Source of the DNA: an uncultured Desulfomonile sp.
Lineage (GTDB): Bacteria; Desulfobacterota; Desulfomonilia; Desulfomonilales; Desulfomonilaceae
Length of the DNA: 5,442 nucleotides
Assembly (NCBI GenBank): GCA_937915285.1
Contig: CALDNG010000241.1
Span: 1 to 5,442 of the forward strand
Direction of reading: 5' to 3'
Shown here: in pieces, positions 1 through 5,442 of the stretch
Layout of the letters: each line of letters starts with the position of its first letter
Position numbering within the stretch: position 1 is the stretch's first letter
Made by a program: the position numbers and the translations under genes
The notes under the pieces: model-generated
Databases searched by the model: none
Told to the model about the DNA's origin: nothing
Seen by the model: only the letters and a program-made list of their open reading frames with translations

Positions 1-403
1 CAAAGGTGGTGAAGTCCGTGGTAGATGCGAGCGATACTAAAGGACCGACTTGTGAATAGGCGGTGTACGCTATGATCCATTGTTCCCTATCTTCTAGCCA
101 CGTAATGCGAGGATCTTCAACTCCCCAAGACTCTTCCGGAAATTTTTCCGGTTGGGGCGTAAATGTAGGCATCGGATCAATAGCCCAATTATTGATGCCG
201 TTGGCGCTTCGTGCGCCGTACAAATGTGATAATCCCCGACGATCTTCCACTCTTACCAACAGTAGATAATGGCCATTAACCACCGCAACCCCTGGATTGA
301 AGACTGAATTTACGGGATAAGGCCATACCCGATGGGTGAGTATGGGGTTTCCATCATATCTTCTTACGACTTCGTCGTCGAAATTGTCCGAACCGTGTTC
401 CAT
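1..403 (-). CDS. GH130 family beta-mannoside phosphorylase/glycosidase, N-terminal part (3' end outside window)
   Basis: Translation from the ATG at 403 stays open for 134 residues to the window edge, so only the N-terminal part is present. It reads as GH130: a NPIL motif at residues 19-22, FNPGVAVVNGHYLLLVRVED at about 35-54, and WGVEDPRIT at 93-101 followed by IAYTAYS at 111-117. The Asp in EDPR (D97 here) corresponds to the family's catalytic acid. GH130 members are mostly inverting phosphorylases that release mannose 1-phosphate from beta-1,4- or beta-1,2-mannosides; some are beta-1,2-mannosidases. The C-terminal residues that separate phosphorylases from hydrolases are missing here, so the reaction and linkage are undecided. 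There is no signal peptide, so it is probably cytoplasmic. The start is supported by AAGGA at 413-417, nine bases upstream. It follows the 410-residue glycosyltransferase by 25 bases and is surely co-transcribed with it. Family assignment is strong; exact specificity is unknown. Confidence 0.88.
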   Translation of the reverse strand, partial: MEHGSDNFDDEVVRRYDGNPILTHRVWPYPVNSVFNPGVAVVNGHYLLLVRVEDRRGLSHLYGARSANGINNWAIDPMPTFTPQPEKFPEESWGVEDPRITWLEDREQWIIAYTAYSQVGPLVSLASTTDFTTF

Positions 404-428
404 AATTGTATATCCTTAGCTCAATGCA

Positions 429-1661
429 TCAGAACTCGAGAGGCAGATTGACATCTTTCCCGGACATTACCGATTGATGAGCCAATTCGTATGCAGTGTT
501 GTACTGGTTTGCAACCACATCCCACGAAACTACCTCCTCAAGATATTTCTTGAGATTACCTCCGAGTCGCAATCTCAGCTTCTCGTCACAGGCCATCATG
601 ATTACCTGCTCCCTTAACCGCTGTTTGGTGGTGAAAAGTAATCCGCCTTCGCTATCCAGTGTCTGCGCAGTAAGTCCTTCCATGGGGGCTGTGGTAATAT
701 ATGGTTTATTCAGCGCTATTATTCGTGCAAGCGTTCCGGACTGGGTTTCGTCAATAGAGGGTAAAACTATGAAATCACATATGGCCATAACTTTGTAATA
801 CTTCTCTCCGCGAGGAACGAATTCGAAATAATGGGCCAGACGCTTTTTTTCCAACACTTCAATTTGTTCCCTATAATGACGATAGTCCGGTAAATGATTC
901 GGATCTCTCATGGCTCCTGCTGCCAGGAGATCCCAACTTTGCCCGGACCGCTTGAATATTTCCGCCTGAGTATCTTCCCAAATCGAAGTCAAGATGTCCC
1001 ATCGTTTATTTGATTGTATCCATCCAACCATACCTACGAGATGTTCTCCGAGGTGCGGAACATTGTCCAAACCAAGCTCGCTCCTGAGAGACTTGACATC
1101 CTTAATTCCCCAACGTCTATCCGGTCTTGCACCGTGGGGGACCACCATGACGTTTCTCGGAGTAGACCAACCTCTACCAACAAAATTCCACTCCAAACGC
1201 CACTTTTGATAGTGGCACTTGAAGAGGACTACATTGGCCCGGGCGCAAATTTGGTATACAAAGTCCGCTTCAAAATTCGTCAACCTGCCATGGATGGTGT
1301 GTGGTTCCACGATAGTCGGGAATTCATTTATTGCTGTCAGCAAATCCAGGAATCCCTCGTTCCCGTCTCCAATGCCTCTTGAATCATAGTGTTCGTAAAG
1401 ACCGTATTCGTGCTCTAGGTGGACAGCGTATGGGCGTAAACGAAAAATCTGACTGGCTACCGTCTTCCACCAGCCATCTTTGGAGATATCAATAATAGGA
1501 AACACACCCGGTCCATCTCCGTCGGTATGGCTTATCACCAAAACATCTCGGTCCGGATTGGCCTTTTGGATAAATTCTCTCGCTTCCTCTGCAAATGTTG
1601 CGATTCCACACATCCGTGGAGGATAGCTTGAAATGATTACTATTGGGTCTAAATTGGCCAT
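429..1661 (-). CDS. GT4-type (GT-B fold) glycosyltransferase, stand-alone
   Basis: This 410-residue protein has the usual length of a complete GT4 retaining glycosyltransferase, which moves a sugar from a nucleotide-sugar donor (GDP-mannose is a guess from context). Visible motifs are YPPRMCGIATF at 13-23 (N-terminal Rossmann loop), LEHEYGLYE at 82-90, EPHTIHG at 119-125, VVPHGARP at 173-180, GWIQSNKRWDIL at 213-224 with the donor-site Lys219, and PSIDETQSGTLARIIALNKP at 301-320. The first Glu of the usual E-x7-E donor motif is E305; the second position is Arg (R313). No signal peptide or membrane segment is apparent. Several motifs match the GT domain of the upstream 756-residue protein (PR-x-CGIATF, HE-[YF]-G-[LI]-Y, SGTLA), so the two are paralogues that may catalyse successive steps. 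The ribosome site is weak (GATGGA about six bases before the ATG), but the start fits the N-terminal beta strand. The gap to the upstream gene is 94 bases with no clear terminator. Confidence 0.87.
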   Translation of the reverse strand: MANLDPIVIISSYPPRMCGIATFAEEAREFIQKANPDRDVLVISHTDGDGPGVFPIIDISKDGWWKTVASQIFRLRPYAVHLEHEYGLYEHYDSRGIGDGNEGFLDLLTAINEFPTIVEPHTIHGRLTNFEADFVYQICARANVVLFKCHYQKWRLEWNFVGRGWSTPRNVMVVPHGARPDRRWGIKDVKSLRSELGLDNVPHLGEHLVGMVGWIQSNKRWDILTSIWEDTQAEIFKRSGQSWDLLAAGAMRDPNHLPDYRHYREQIEVLEKKRLAHYFEFVPRGEKYYKVMAICDFIVLPSIDETQSGTLARIIALNKPYITTAPMEGLTAQTLDSEGGLLFTTKQRLREQVIMMACDEKLRLRLGGNLKKYLEEVVSWDVVANQYNTAYELAHQSVMSGKDVNLPLEF

Positions 1662-1755
1662 GAATATTCCATCTCTTTAGTCCTAGGAGAAGTTATACTG
1701 TTTTTGCTCGCTGAACTCTGACACTGCTCGAAGATGCTATGACGAATCATCTTAC

Positions 1756-4026
1756 TCATTTGGAAGCCTGGATTATTTGCGCCTTTATTCCGGAAAGCCC
1801 TAGAACCGCAAGAAGGTAGCAAACCGCAGATTCTGCCCCCTGATTGGCGCTGATTCCGTTGGAATCAATCCCATCCGCCACCGACCCGTCAGAGAAATCA
1901 TAAAGTGCGGTATTCAGTCTGTTCCTACCCAGAAACCAGTCAAAAGCCAGCCTCGCAAAATCTAAATGCCCGCTTCCCCCCGTAACTTCTGTTGCGGCGA
2001 TGTATGCTTCAACCAGATAACCGGCATCGATGGGCTGTTGTCCGAAGAGAGCTTTTCTTCCTCCCTTGGAATACCAGCCTTCATTTCCCACGAGTTCAAA
2101 ATAGACGCCATTCCATTGTTCTCTGGTAAGAAAATCCAACGATTCCAAGGCAACCTCGAGATATTCTTCATTTTGAGTCACCTGGTATGCACGCAGTAAT
2201 GCCTCGGAGATTTTGGCGTTTCCATAAGTAATCTCTTGTTCGAACCAGTGCCAGTCTTGACTGTGGGTATTTTCGTAAGAGCCAACAAGATCATCTGCAA
2301 ACTGTACCAGAAGACGTCTAAATTGACTTGCTCCGACAAATTTCTGCAAGAGATGGTAAAGACCTATTATGGAATAAGCTTTGGCCCTAGGAGCGCTAAT
2401 TTGGATGGCTTCAGGCACAGCTCTTGTCATCATGTTTTGGGCCAGTGCCCTCACCTGCTCTTTTGGGCCCCATCTTACAACAGTTCCGAGTCCCCAAAGG
2501 ACTCTCCCCAAAGTATCGTCACTCCCTTGCTGATCCTGAAACTTTCGATCATATGACATAAAATTGTGGAAATGCCCTGTTTCAGTCTGAGAGTGACTCA
2601 GGAAACTGATATAAGTTCGGATGAGGGGTAGAACCTGCTCGTCTTTCTGATGATTGTAAAAAGTCATCAGCGCCGCAAGTCCTCGACCGACATCATCAGC
2701 GCTGTAACCGTGATCACGATTTGGTATACCAAAACTAGCGTGTTGAAGCAGACCAACGTTGTCTGATAGACCTATCAAATGATCGAGTCTTATTTCCGGG
2801 AGAGTAATCATGGGAAGCATCTTCTGCTTCCAGGACGTCCTTACCTCCATATTTTTCCGTTCACTACGCATTTGCACAAACATTTCAACATACTGACGCC
2901 CTACCTCACGCCAGACCATTGTGCGTCCAAATTCATAGGCCGCCTTGCGCATTCTGTTTCGTAGCATCGAATCGCCTATTAAACTTTTTAGCGCTCTGGC
3001 CATAGCCTTGGAATTTCTGAAATCGACCAATACCCCTCTAGAATCAGAGAGCAATTCTTCTGCATACCAATAGGGTGTTGAGACTACGGCTTTTCCCATT
3101 CCCACGGCATATGCCAGCGTACCTGAAGTTATTTGTTCTTTGGACAAATAAGGAGTCAAATAAATATCGCAGCAGGACATGTATTCGGTCAATTCCTGTA
3201 GATCGACAAACCTGTTGTGGAAAACAATATTGTCCACGATCTTCAGATCGATGGCTTTTCGTTCCAGGGAAAGGCGATATTGCTCACCTAGAGCCTTCTT
3301 AACCCCGGGATGGGTTGCGCCAAGAATGATGTAGACCGTGTTGGGATATTTCTCCACAACCTCAGGCAAAGCGTCCAGGGCTGTCTCTATTCCTTTATTT
3401 GGGCTAAGTAACCCGAATGTTAAAAGAACTGTCAGGCCTTCCACATTGAACTTTTCCTTATAGAAATTTGAGTCAACAAAGGGAACGTCATGGACACCAT
3501 GATGTTTAACAGATATTTTGTCTCGAGGAACTCCATATATTTCTTCCAACATCTGAGCACCTTTTTTGCTCATTGTGACCAAAAGCTGTGAACAATTGAT
3601 GACATCCTCGAAAGCTTCGCGATAATCTGGCGATGGGTTATCCAAAATAGTATGGACAGTTGTTATAACAGGCTTTTTTAAATGTGAAAGCAGAACTGAG
3701 AGGTACTTTCCGGCATCTCCGCCGTAGATTCCAAATTCGTGCTGTAGGCTGATTATCTGTGCTGATGAACCATTAAGGTATTCGGCAGCCCGAGCATAAT
3801 CTCTGATCACGTTCTGACGAACTTCAAACGTGACCTCGGGAGGATAATCGTAACCTTCTGGTCTGTCGGTGATGGCAACTACTCGATATGGCTTGCCCCC
3901 CATTTCTTGAGAAATTGATGTTGCAAGATCATTTGTGAACGTAGCTATTCCGCATGTTCGAGGAACGAATGTGCCTACGTAGACCACATCGAGATCTGAA
4001 ACCAATACAGGGTTTCCGAGTTTCAT
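1756..4026 (-). CDS. Two-domain protein: N-terminal GT4 glycosyltransferase fused to C-terminal alpha/alpha-toroid-like domain
   Basis: The first gene of the minus-strand operon encodes 756 residues, about twice a normal GT4 enzyme. Residues ~12-385 form a GT-B transferase: VPRTCGIATF at 21-30, LQHEFGIYGGDAGKY at 94-108, TVHTILDNP at 123-131, HHGVHDVP at 175-182, TFGLLSPNKGIETAL at 203-217 with donor-site Lys211, and SGTLAYAVGMGKAVVSTPYW at 301-320. After a charged linker (~387-403), residues ~405-745 are helical and rich in Trp, Tyr and acidic residues: LDHLIGLSDNVGLLQHASF at 414-432, GYSADDVGRGL at 440-450, HNFMSYDRKFQDQQGSDDTL at 487-506, DWHWFEQE at 591-598, QQPIDAGYLVEAY at 663-675 and NQGAESAVCYLLA at 728-740. 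This resembles six-hairpin (alpha/alpha)-barrel carbohydrate-active domains, and I recall the same motifs behind other bacterial GT4 domains. Whether it is catalytic or only binds glycan is unknown. GAGGG at 4032-4036, five bases upstream, supports the ATG. No signal peptide is seen. The GT assignment is strong; the fold of the C-terminal half is inferred. Confidence 0.88.
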   Translation of the reverse strand: MKLGNPVLVSDLDVVYVGTFVPRTCGIATFTNDLATSISQEMGGKPYRVVAITDRPEGYDYPPEVTFEVRQNVIRDYARAAEYLNGSSAQIISLQHEFGIYGGDAGKYLSVLLSHLKKPVITTVHTILDNPSPDYREAFEDVINCSQLLVTMSKKGAQMLEEIYGVPRDKISVKHHGVHDVPFVDSNFYKEKFNVEGLTVLLTFGLLSPNKGIETALDALPEVVEKYPNTVYIILGATHPGVKKALGEQYRLSLERKAIDLKIVDNIVFHNRFVDLQELTEYMSCCDIYLTPYLSKEQITSGTLAYAVGMGKAVVSTPYWYAEELLSDSRGVLVDFRNSKAMARALKSLIGDSMLRNRMRKAAYEFGRTMVWREVGRQYVEMFVQMRSERKNMEVRTSWKQKMLPMITLPEIRLDHLIGLSDNVGLLQHASFGIPNRDHGYSADDVGRGLAALMTFYNHQKDEQVLPLIRTYISFLSHSQTETGHFHNFMSYDRKFQDQQGSDDTLGRVLWGLGTVVRWGPKEQVRALAQNMMTRAVPEAIQISAPRAKAYSIIGLYHLLQKFVGASQFRRLLVQFADDLVGSYENTHSQDWHWFEQEITYGNAKISEALLRAYQVTQNEEYLEVALESLDFLTREQWNGVYFELVGNEGWYSKGGRKALFGQQPIDAGYLVEAYIAATEVTGGSGHLDFARLAFDWFLGRNRLNTALYDFSDGSVADGIDSNGISANQGAESAVCYLLAVLGLSGIKAQIIQASK

Positions 4027-4501
4027 TTCTGCCCTCTTATTCTCCTGACACCATTAAATTGCGCTTAGAGCATCCCCCTAGTTGTGCATTTAGTAATTGA
4101 ATTGGTTGTACCTGCTGAGTAGCTTCCAGAGATGATTCATGGTGGAGCATTGAACAGTTCTTGTCAAGATCTTATTTTCTGAACTATTTTGTCCCTGTCG
4201 TTCTTCAAATAAAACGTGCTGCCCATGTGGAAAATGAGATAATCGTGTTACAACACGGGCAATGGATAATTCAAGCTGAAAAACAATACTCCGCCTATGA
4301 CAGACCATGCGCTATTTCCGTCCTATTGAATGTGAAGTCCGAAAGAAAAAGAAGCGCTAAACCTTATCCGCTCGAATGACAAAATTTTGACTTCTGCAAA
4401 ATCGCTGAAAAGAGACCTTTTGCAAAGGAGCACAACTTCATCGGAAGTTTAGCCTTTCTGCGATGTAACCATTATTTGGCCCCGGCCCAGACCATACCCA
4501 T
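4027..4501. other. Long divergent intergenic region, no supported gene
   Basis: About 475 bases separate the minus-strand operon from the plus-strand small ORFs. The region must hold the operon's leader and probably both promoters, but no convincing promoter is seen. A perfect TTGACA lies on the minus strand at 4167-4162, yet the hexamer 17 bases downstream is CACCAT, a poor -10. Open frames of 72 residues exist on both strands (4161-4379 plus, 4090-4308 minus). They have no ribosome binding site, overlap each other and resemble nothing I recognise. Small inverted repeats are CGTGTT-AC-AACACG at 4244-4257 and CCTTT-TGC-AAAGG at 4416-4428; either could be an operator or chance. Confidence 0.6.
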
Positions 4502-4506
4502 GGAGG
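4502..4506 (+). promoter_or_regulatory. Shine-Dalgarno GGAGG that selects the GTG start at 4515
   Basis: GGAGG is followed by eight bases and then GTG at 4515-4517, an ideal spacing. The in-frame ATG at 4509 lies only two bases from the motif and the ATG at 4500 overlaps it, so GTG 4515 is the likeliest start of the truncated dCTP deaminase-like ORF. Confidence 0.6.
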
Positions 4507-4514
4507 AAATGACA

Positions 4515-4778
4515 GTGAAGATTTCTGCATCTACCATAAGAAAGCTATTAGACATTGATCCATCATTTATCAGCCCATTATCTGATGAGCGAAGAAACAT
4601 GCCATTCGAGGGCTCAAAAGTGGACTTAACTTTAGACTCTGTTTTTAAGCTTGCACATTGTTTATGTGTCGAATTTAAAAATAATTTTGATAATAATTTA
4701 AAAACTTTGAAACTATTGTGCCATTCATGTTACATACTGACAATAGATTATTCATCTATTCCTAACATTCCTATGTAA
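4515..4778 (+). pseudogene. Truncated dCTP deaminase/dUTPase-like gene (N-terminal fragment)
   Basis: From the GTG at 4515 the ORF encodes 87 residues. Residues 3-46 resemble the N-terminus of the Dcd-type dCTP deaminase/dUTP diphosphatase family: ISASTIRKLL at 3-12, a short spacer, FISPL at 18-22, and GSKVDLTLDSVFKL at 33-46, matching the family's S-x-x-D-L-x-L strand. Such enzymes convert dCTP and/or dUTP towards dUMP for thymidylate synthesis and are common in phages. The conserved remainder (substrate-binding RSS-type motif and catalytic Glu, family length about 170-200 residues) is absent. From about 4653 the DNA turns very AT-rich (about 26% G+C by hand count over 4621-4740) and residues 47-87 look like random coding, with no continuation in the other plus frames. 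I read this as a gene broken by deletion or insertion. The strong ribosome site means a short peptide could still be made. The family match comes from a short stretch and is moderately certain. Confidence 0.45.
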
Positions 4779-4815
4779 AAAAGAGAAACAGGGGGACGGC
4801 GGGCATGTGGATGAT

Positions 4816-4844
4816 CTGCTTTTTGAGCAGTAGCGTGTTACGCT
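4816..4844 (+). repeat. Two adjacent small hairpins upstream of the cysteine-rich ORF pair
   Basis: CTGCT-TTTTG-AGCAG (4816-4830) is followed after one base by AGCGT-GTT-ACGCT (4832-4844); both have perfect five-base-pair stems. They end 12 bases before the ATG at 4857. No T-run follows, so they are not a standard intrinsic terminator. They could be a structured leader, an operator or chance. TATAAA at 4851-4856 just downstream resembles a -10 hexamer but has no partner -35 at proper spacing. Confidence 0.35.
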
Positions 4845-4856
4845 CTGTACTATAAA

Positions 4857-5048
4857 ATGGATCAAAATCAGGACAAAATGGAAAGAAAATTAAATGAATC
4901 AGATAAACGGTCATTATTGGACTGTGAATCAAACTGCGGAAGGAATTTTCCCAAGTGCCGGAATATTGATTGTATGTACCACCATCAAATGAACCTGACC
5001 CTGAACAAAATAAGGAGATATGATGAAACGACTGCCGCGAAATGCTGA
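4857..5048 (+). CDS. Small cysteine/histidine-rich protein, possible metal-binding (first of a tandem pair)
   Basis: This ORF encodes 63 residues of no family I recognise. The N-terminal third is polar and charged; then comes a cluster of potential metal ligands: C23-x3-C27-x6-C34-x4-C39-x2-H42-H43, with a final Cys63. This spacing suggests a zinc-ribbon-like or treble-clef-like knuckle, which is inference. It overlaps the next ORF by 26 bases in a different frame, suggesting translational coupling. The two proteins share RS-[LV]-L before the first Cys (residues 18-21 in both), a C-x6-C core, and C-x-Y-x-x-Q-M-x5-K-I at the end of the cluster, so they look like diverged duplicates. The start is uncertain: the ATG at 4857 has no ribosome site, while the in-frame ATG at 4878 has AGGA four bases upstream and would give 56 residues with all the cysteines retained. 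There is no signal peptide or membrane segment. That it is coding is supported mainly by the shared pattern. Confidence 0.5.
   Translation: MDQNQDKMERKLNESDKRSLLDCESNCGRNFPKCRNIDCMYHHQMNLTLNKIRRYDETTAAKC
5012..5017 (+). promoter_or_regulatory. Shine-Dalgarno AAGGAG for the second cysteine-rich ORF, inside the first
   Basis: AAGGAG lies within the 3' end of the first cysteine-rich ORF. Two ATGs follow in tandem, at 5020 (two bases away, too close) and 5023 (five bases away), so 5023 is the better start. Its position inside the upstream coding region fits coupled translation. Confidence 0.6.
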
Positions 5049-5214
5049 TTTAACTAATTTGACCACGACTCAACGTAGCGTTCTTAAAATGTGTATGAGC
5101 AAATATTGCCTGAATGAAATGGAGACATGCCCGAGCAACGGTCGCAAAGACTCAGCGAAATATTGTGAGTATTATTGCCAGATGGTGAAAGTTTATACCA
5201 AGATTAGTCAATAG
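5023..5214 (+). CDS. Small cysteine-rich protein, possible metal-binding (second of a tandem pair)
   Basis: From the ATG at 5023 this ORF encodes 63 residues with a clear ribosome site (AAGGAG at 5012-5017). The ligand cluster is C24-x4-C29-x6-C36-x11-C48-x3-C52, framed by QRSVLKMC at 17-24 and CEYYCQMVKVYTKI at 48-61. The tail aligns without gaps to CMYHHQMNLTLNKI (39-52) of the preceding protein: C, Y, Q, M, K and I coincide, and Cys52 here matches His43 there, a swap often seen among zinc ligands. The protein is basic near its N-terminus (MKRLPR) and lacks a signal peptide or membrane helix. I do not recognise the family. Possible roles for such small knuckle proteins include nucleic-acid binding or partner regulation, but nothing here decides. 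No terminator with a T-run is seen after the stop; the next structure is the inverted repeat at 5332-5358. Confidence 0.6.
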   Translation: MKRLPRNADLTNLTTTQRSVLKMCMSKYCLNEMETCPSNGRKDSAKYCEYYCQMVKVYTKISQ

Positions 5215-5331
5215 GAATCAACCAAAATCATGAAAAAGACAATTTAAGTTTCCTGCCCAAACCTTGTAAAATGCGCCATTGGGTTTAGTTGGTTCAATTG
5301 GTGGTGTGGCGCCATTTCCATCTAGATTTTT

Positions 5332-5358
5332 TGACATCGCCCATACAGGGCGTTGTCA
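5332..5358. repeat. 11-bp inverted repeat with one mismatch and 5-nt spacer
   Basis: TGACATCGCCC and GGGCGTTGTCA flank ATACA, pairing at 10 of 11 positions. On the plus strand a T-run (5327-5332) precedes rather than follows the stem, and on the minus strand an A-run follows it, so it is not a standard intrinsic terminator in either direction. The plus-strand arms also spell TTGACA (5331-5336), 17 bases, TGTCAT (5354-5359), which would pass as a weak sigma-70 promoter with a symmetric spacer. It sits between the cysteine-rich pair and the tRNA, 48 bases beyond the tRNA 3' end. It may be an operator, an RNA hairpin or a mobile-element scar. Confidence 0.45.
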
Positions 5359-5406
5359 TGGTGGCAAGATGACGATATGTAAAAGGCTGGTTTTACGGCT
5401 GTTTTT

Positions 5407-5442
5407 TGGTAGTCCCAAGGGGAATCGAACCCCTGTCTCCGC
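5407..5442 (-). tRNA. tRNA 3' end (T arm, acceptor strand and CCA; 5' part outside window)
   Basis: Read on the minus strand, the last 36 bases give a T stem AGGGG, loop TTCGATT and CCCCT, then a seven-base acceptor strand TGGGACT, discriminator A and encoded CCA. T-stem pairing is perfect and the loop has the invariant TTCGA. The anticodon lies off the right edge, so the isotype cannot be read. The 5' acceptor strand should be AGTCCCA, meaning an A1-U72 pair (or a G1-U72 wobble), which is less usual than G1-C72. A tmRNA end is less likely because the usual CTCCACCA is not present. The 3' end faces the small-ORF region, the orientation in which integrating elements commonly abut tRNA genes. 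Confidence 0.8.

Noticed and set aside
2480..2510. GAGTCCCCAAAGGACT inside the 756-residue gene as a second copy of the tRNA 3' end (attachment site)
   Set aside because: The match to the tRNA end is short and broken, and it lies in intact, well-conserved coding sequence.
4139..4167. Minus-strand promoter for the operon with a perfect TTGACA at 4167-4162
   Set aside because: The hexamer at 17-base spacing is CACCAT (3 of 6 matches) and 16- or 18-base spacing is no better, so the box may be chance.
4090..4308. Minus-strand 72-residue frame upstream of the operon
   Set aside because: No Shine-Dalgarno site, no recognisable motif, and it is embedded in the probable promoter/leader region.
4161..4379. 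Plus-strand 72-residue frame with a faint resemblance (around ENEIIVLQH) to the N-terminal region of integrase-core transposases
   Set aside because: It starts at TTG with no ribosome site, overlaps an equally long minus-strand frame, and the resemblance rests on a handful of residues with different spacing.
4672..4704. Direct repeat AATTTAAAAA at 4672-4681 and 4695-4704
   Set aside because: It lies in a very AT-rich, low-complexity stretch where such repeats arise by chance.
5385..5406. Imperfect tandem 12-base repeat (GGCTGGTTTTAC, GGCTGTTTTTTG) beside the tRNA, considered as its terminator
   Set aside because: It has no inverted symmetry, so it cannot form a terminator stem, and only two imperfect units are present.
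5407..5442. tmRNA (ssrA) 3' end instead of a tRNA
   Set aside because: The T arm would fit, but the terminal acceptor is TGGGACTACCA rather than the usual CTCCACCA pairing with a GGGG 5' end.

Overview
The window appears to be bacterial chromosomal DNA. It has compact genes, Shine-Dalgarno sites and a CCA-encoding tRNA end, and hand-counted stretches of the large genes are near 47% G+C. The style of the glycosyltransferase/GH130 cluster fits a deltaproteobacterium (Desulfobacterota) or a similar environmental anaerobe. This is a weak guess, since no taxonomic marker gene is present.

Left three quarters (1-4026, all minus strand): a three-gene operon for mannoside-type carbohydrate metabolism. 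Read in transcription order, it encodes a 756-residue protein made of a GT4 glycosyltransferase fused to a C-terminal helical toroid-like domain. After 97 nt comes a second, stand-alone GT4 glycosyltransferase of 410 residues. After 25 nt comes the start of a GH130 phosphorylase/glycosidase that runs off the left edge. None has a signal peptide, so the pathway is probably cytoplasmic: two related transferases build an oligosaccharide and a GH130 enzyme trims or recycles it. The sugar and linkage are inferred from the GH130 family (beta-mannosides), not seen.

Middle (4027-4501): about 475 bases with no gene I can support, separating the minus-strand operon from plus-strand small genes. It holds a few short inverted repeats.

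Right quarter (4502-5442): small plus-strand ORFs in lower-G+C DNA, ending at the 3' end of a minus-strand tRNA. First is the beginning of a dCTP deaminase/dUTPase-like protein. It has a good ribosome binding site but is cut off after about 46 residues, where a very AT-rich tail starts. Next come two overlapping cysteine-rich ORFs of 63 residues each that look like diverged tandem copies of one another and may bind a metal. A truncated nucleotide-metabolism gene and orphan small genes beside a tRNA 3' end suggest accessory DNA or a decayed integrated element, but no integrase, transposase or duplicated attachment site is visible.

The most interesting points are the cysteine-rich pair and the GT4-toroid/GT4/GH130 operon.
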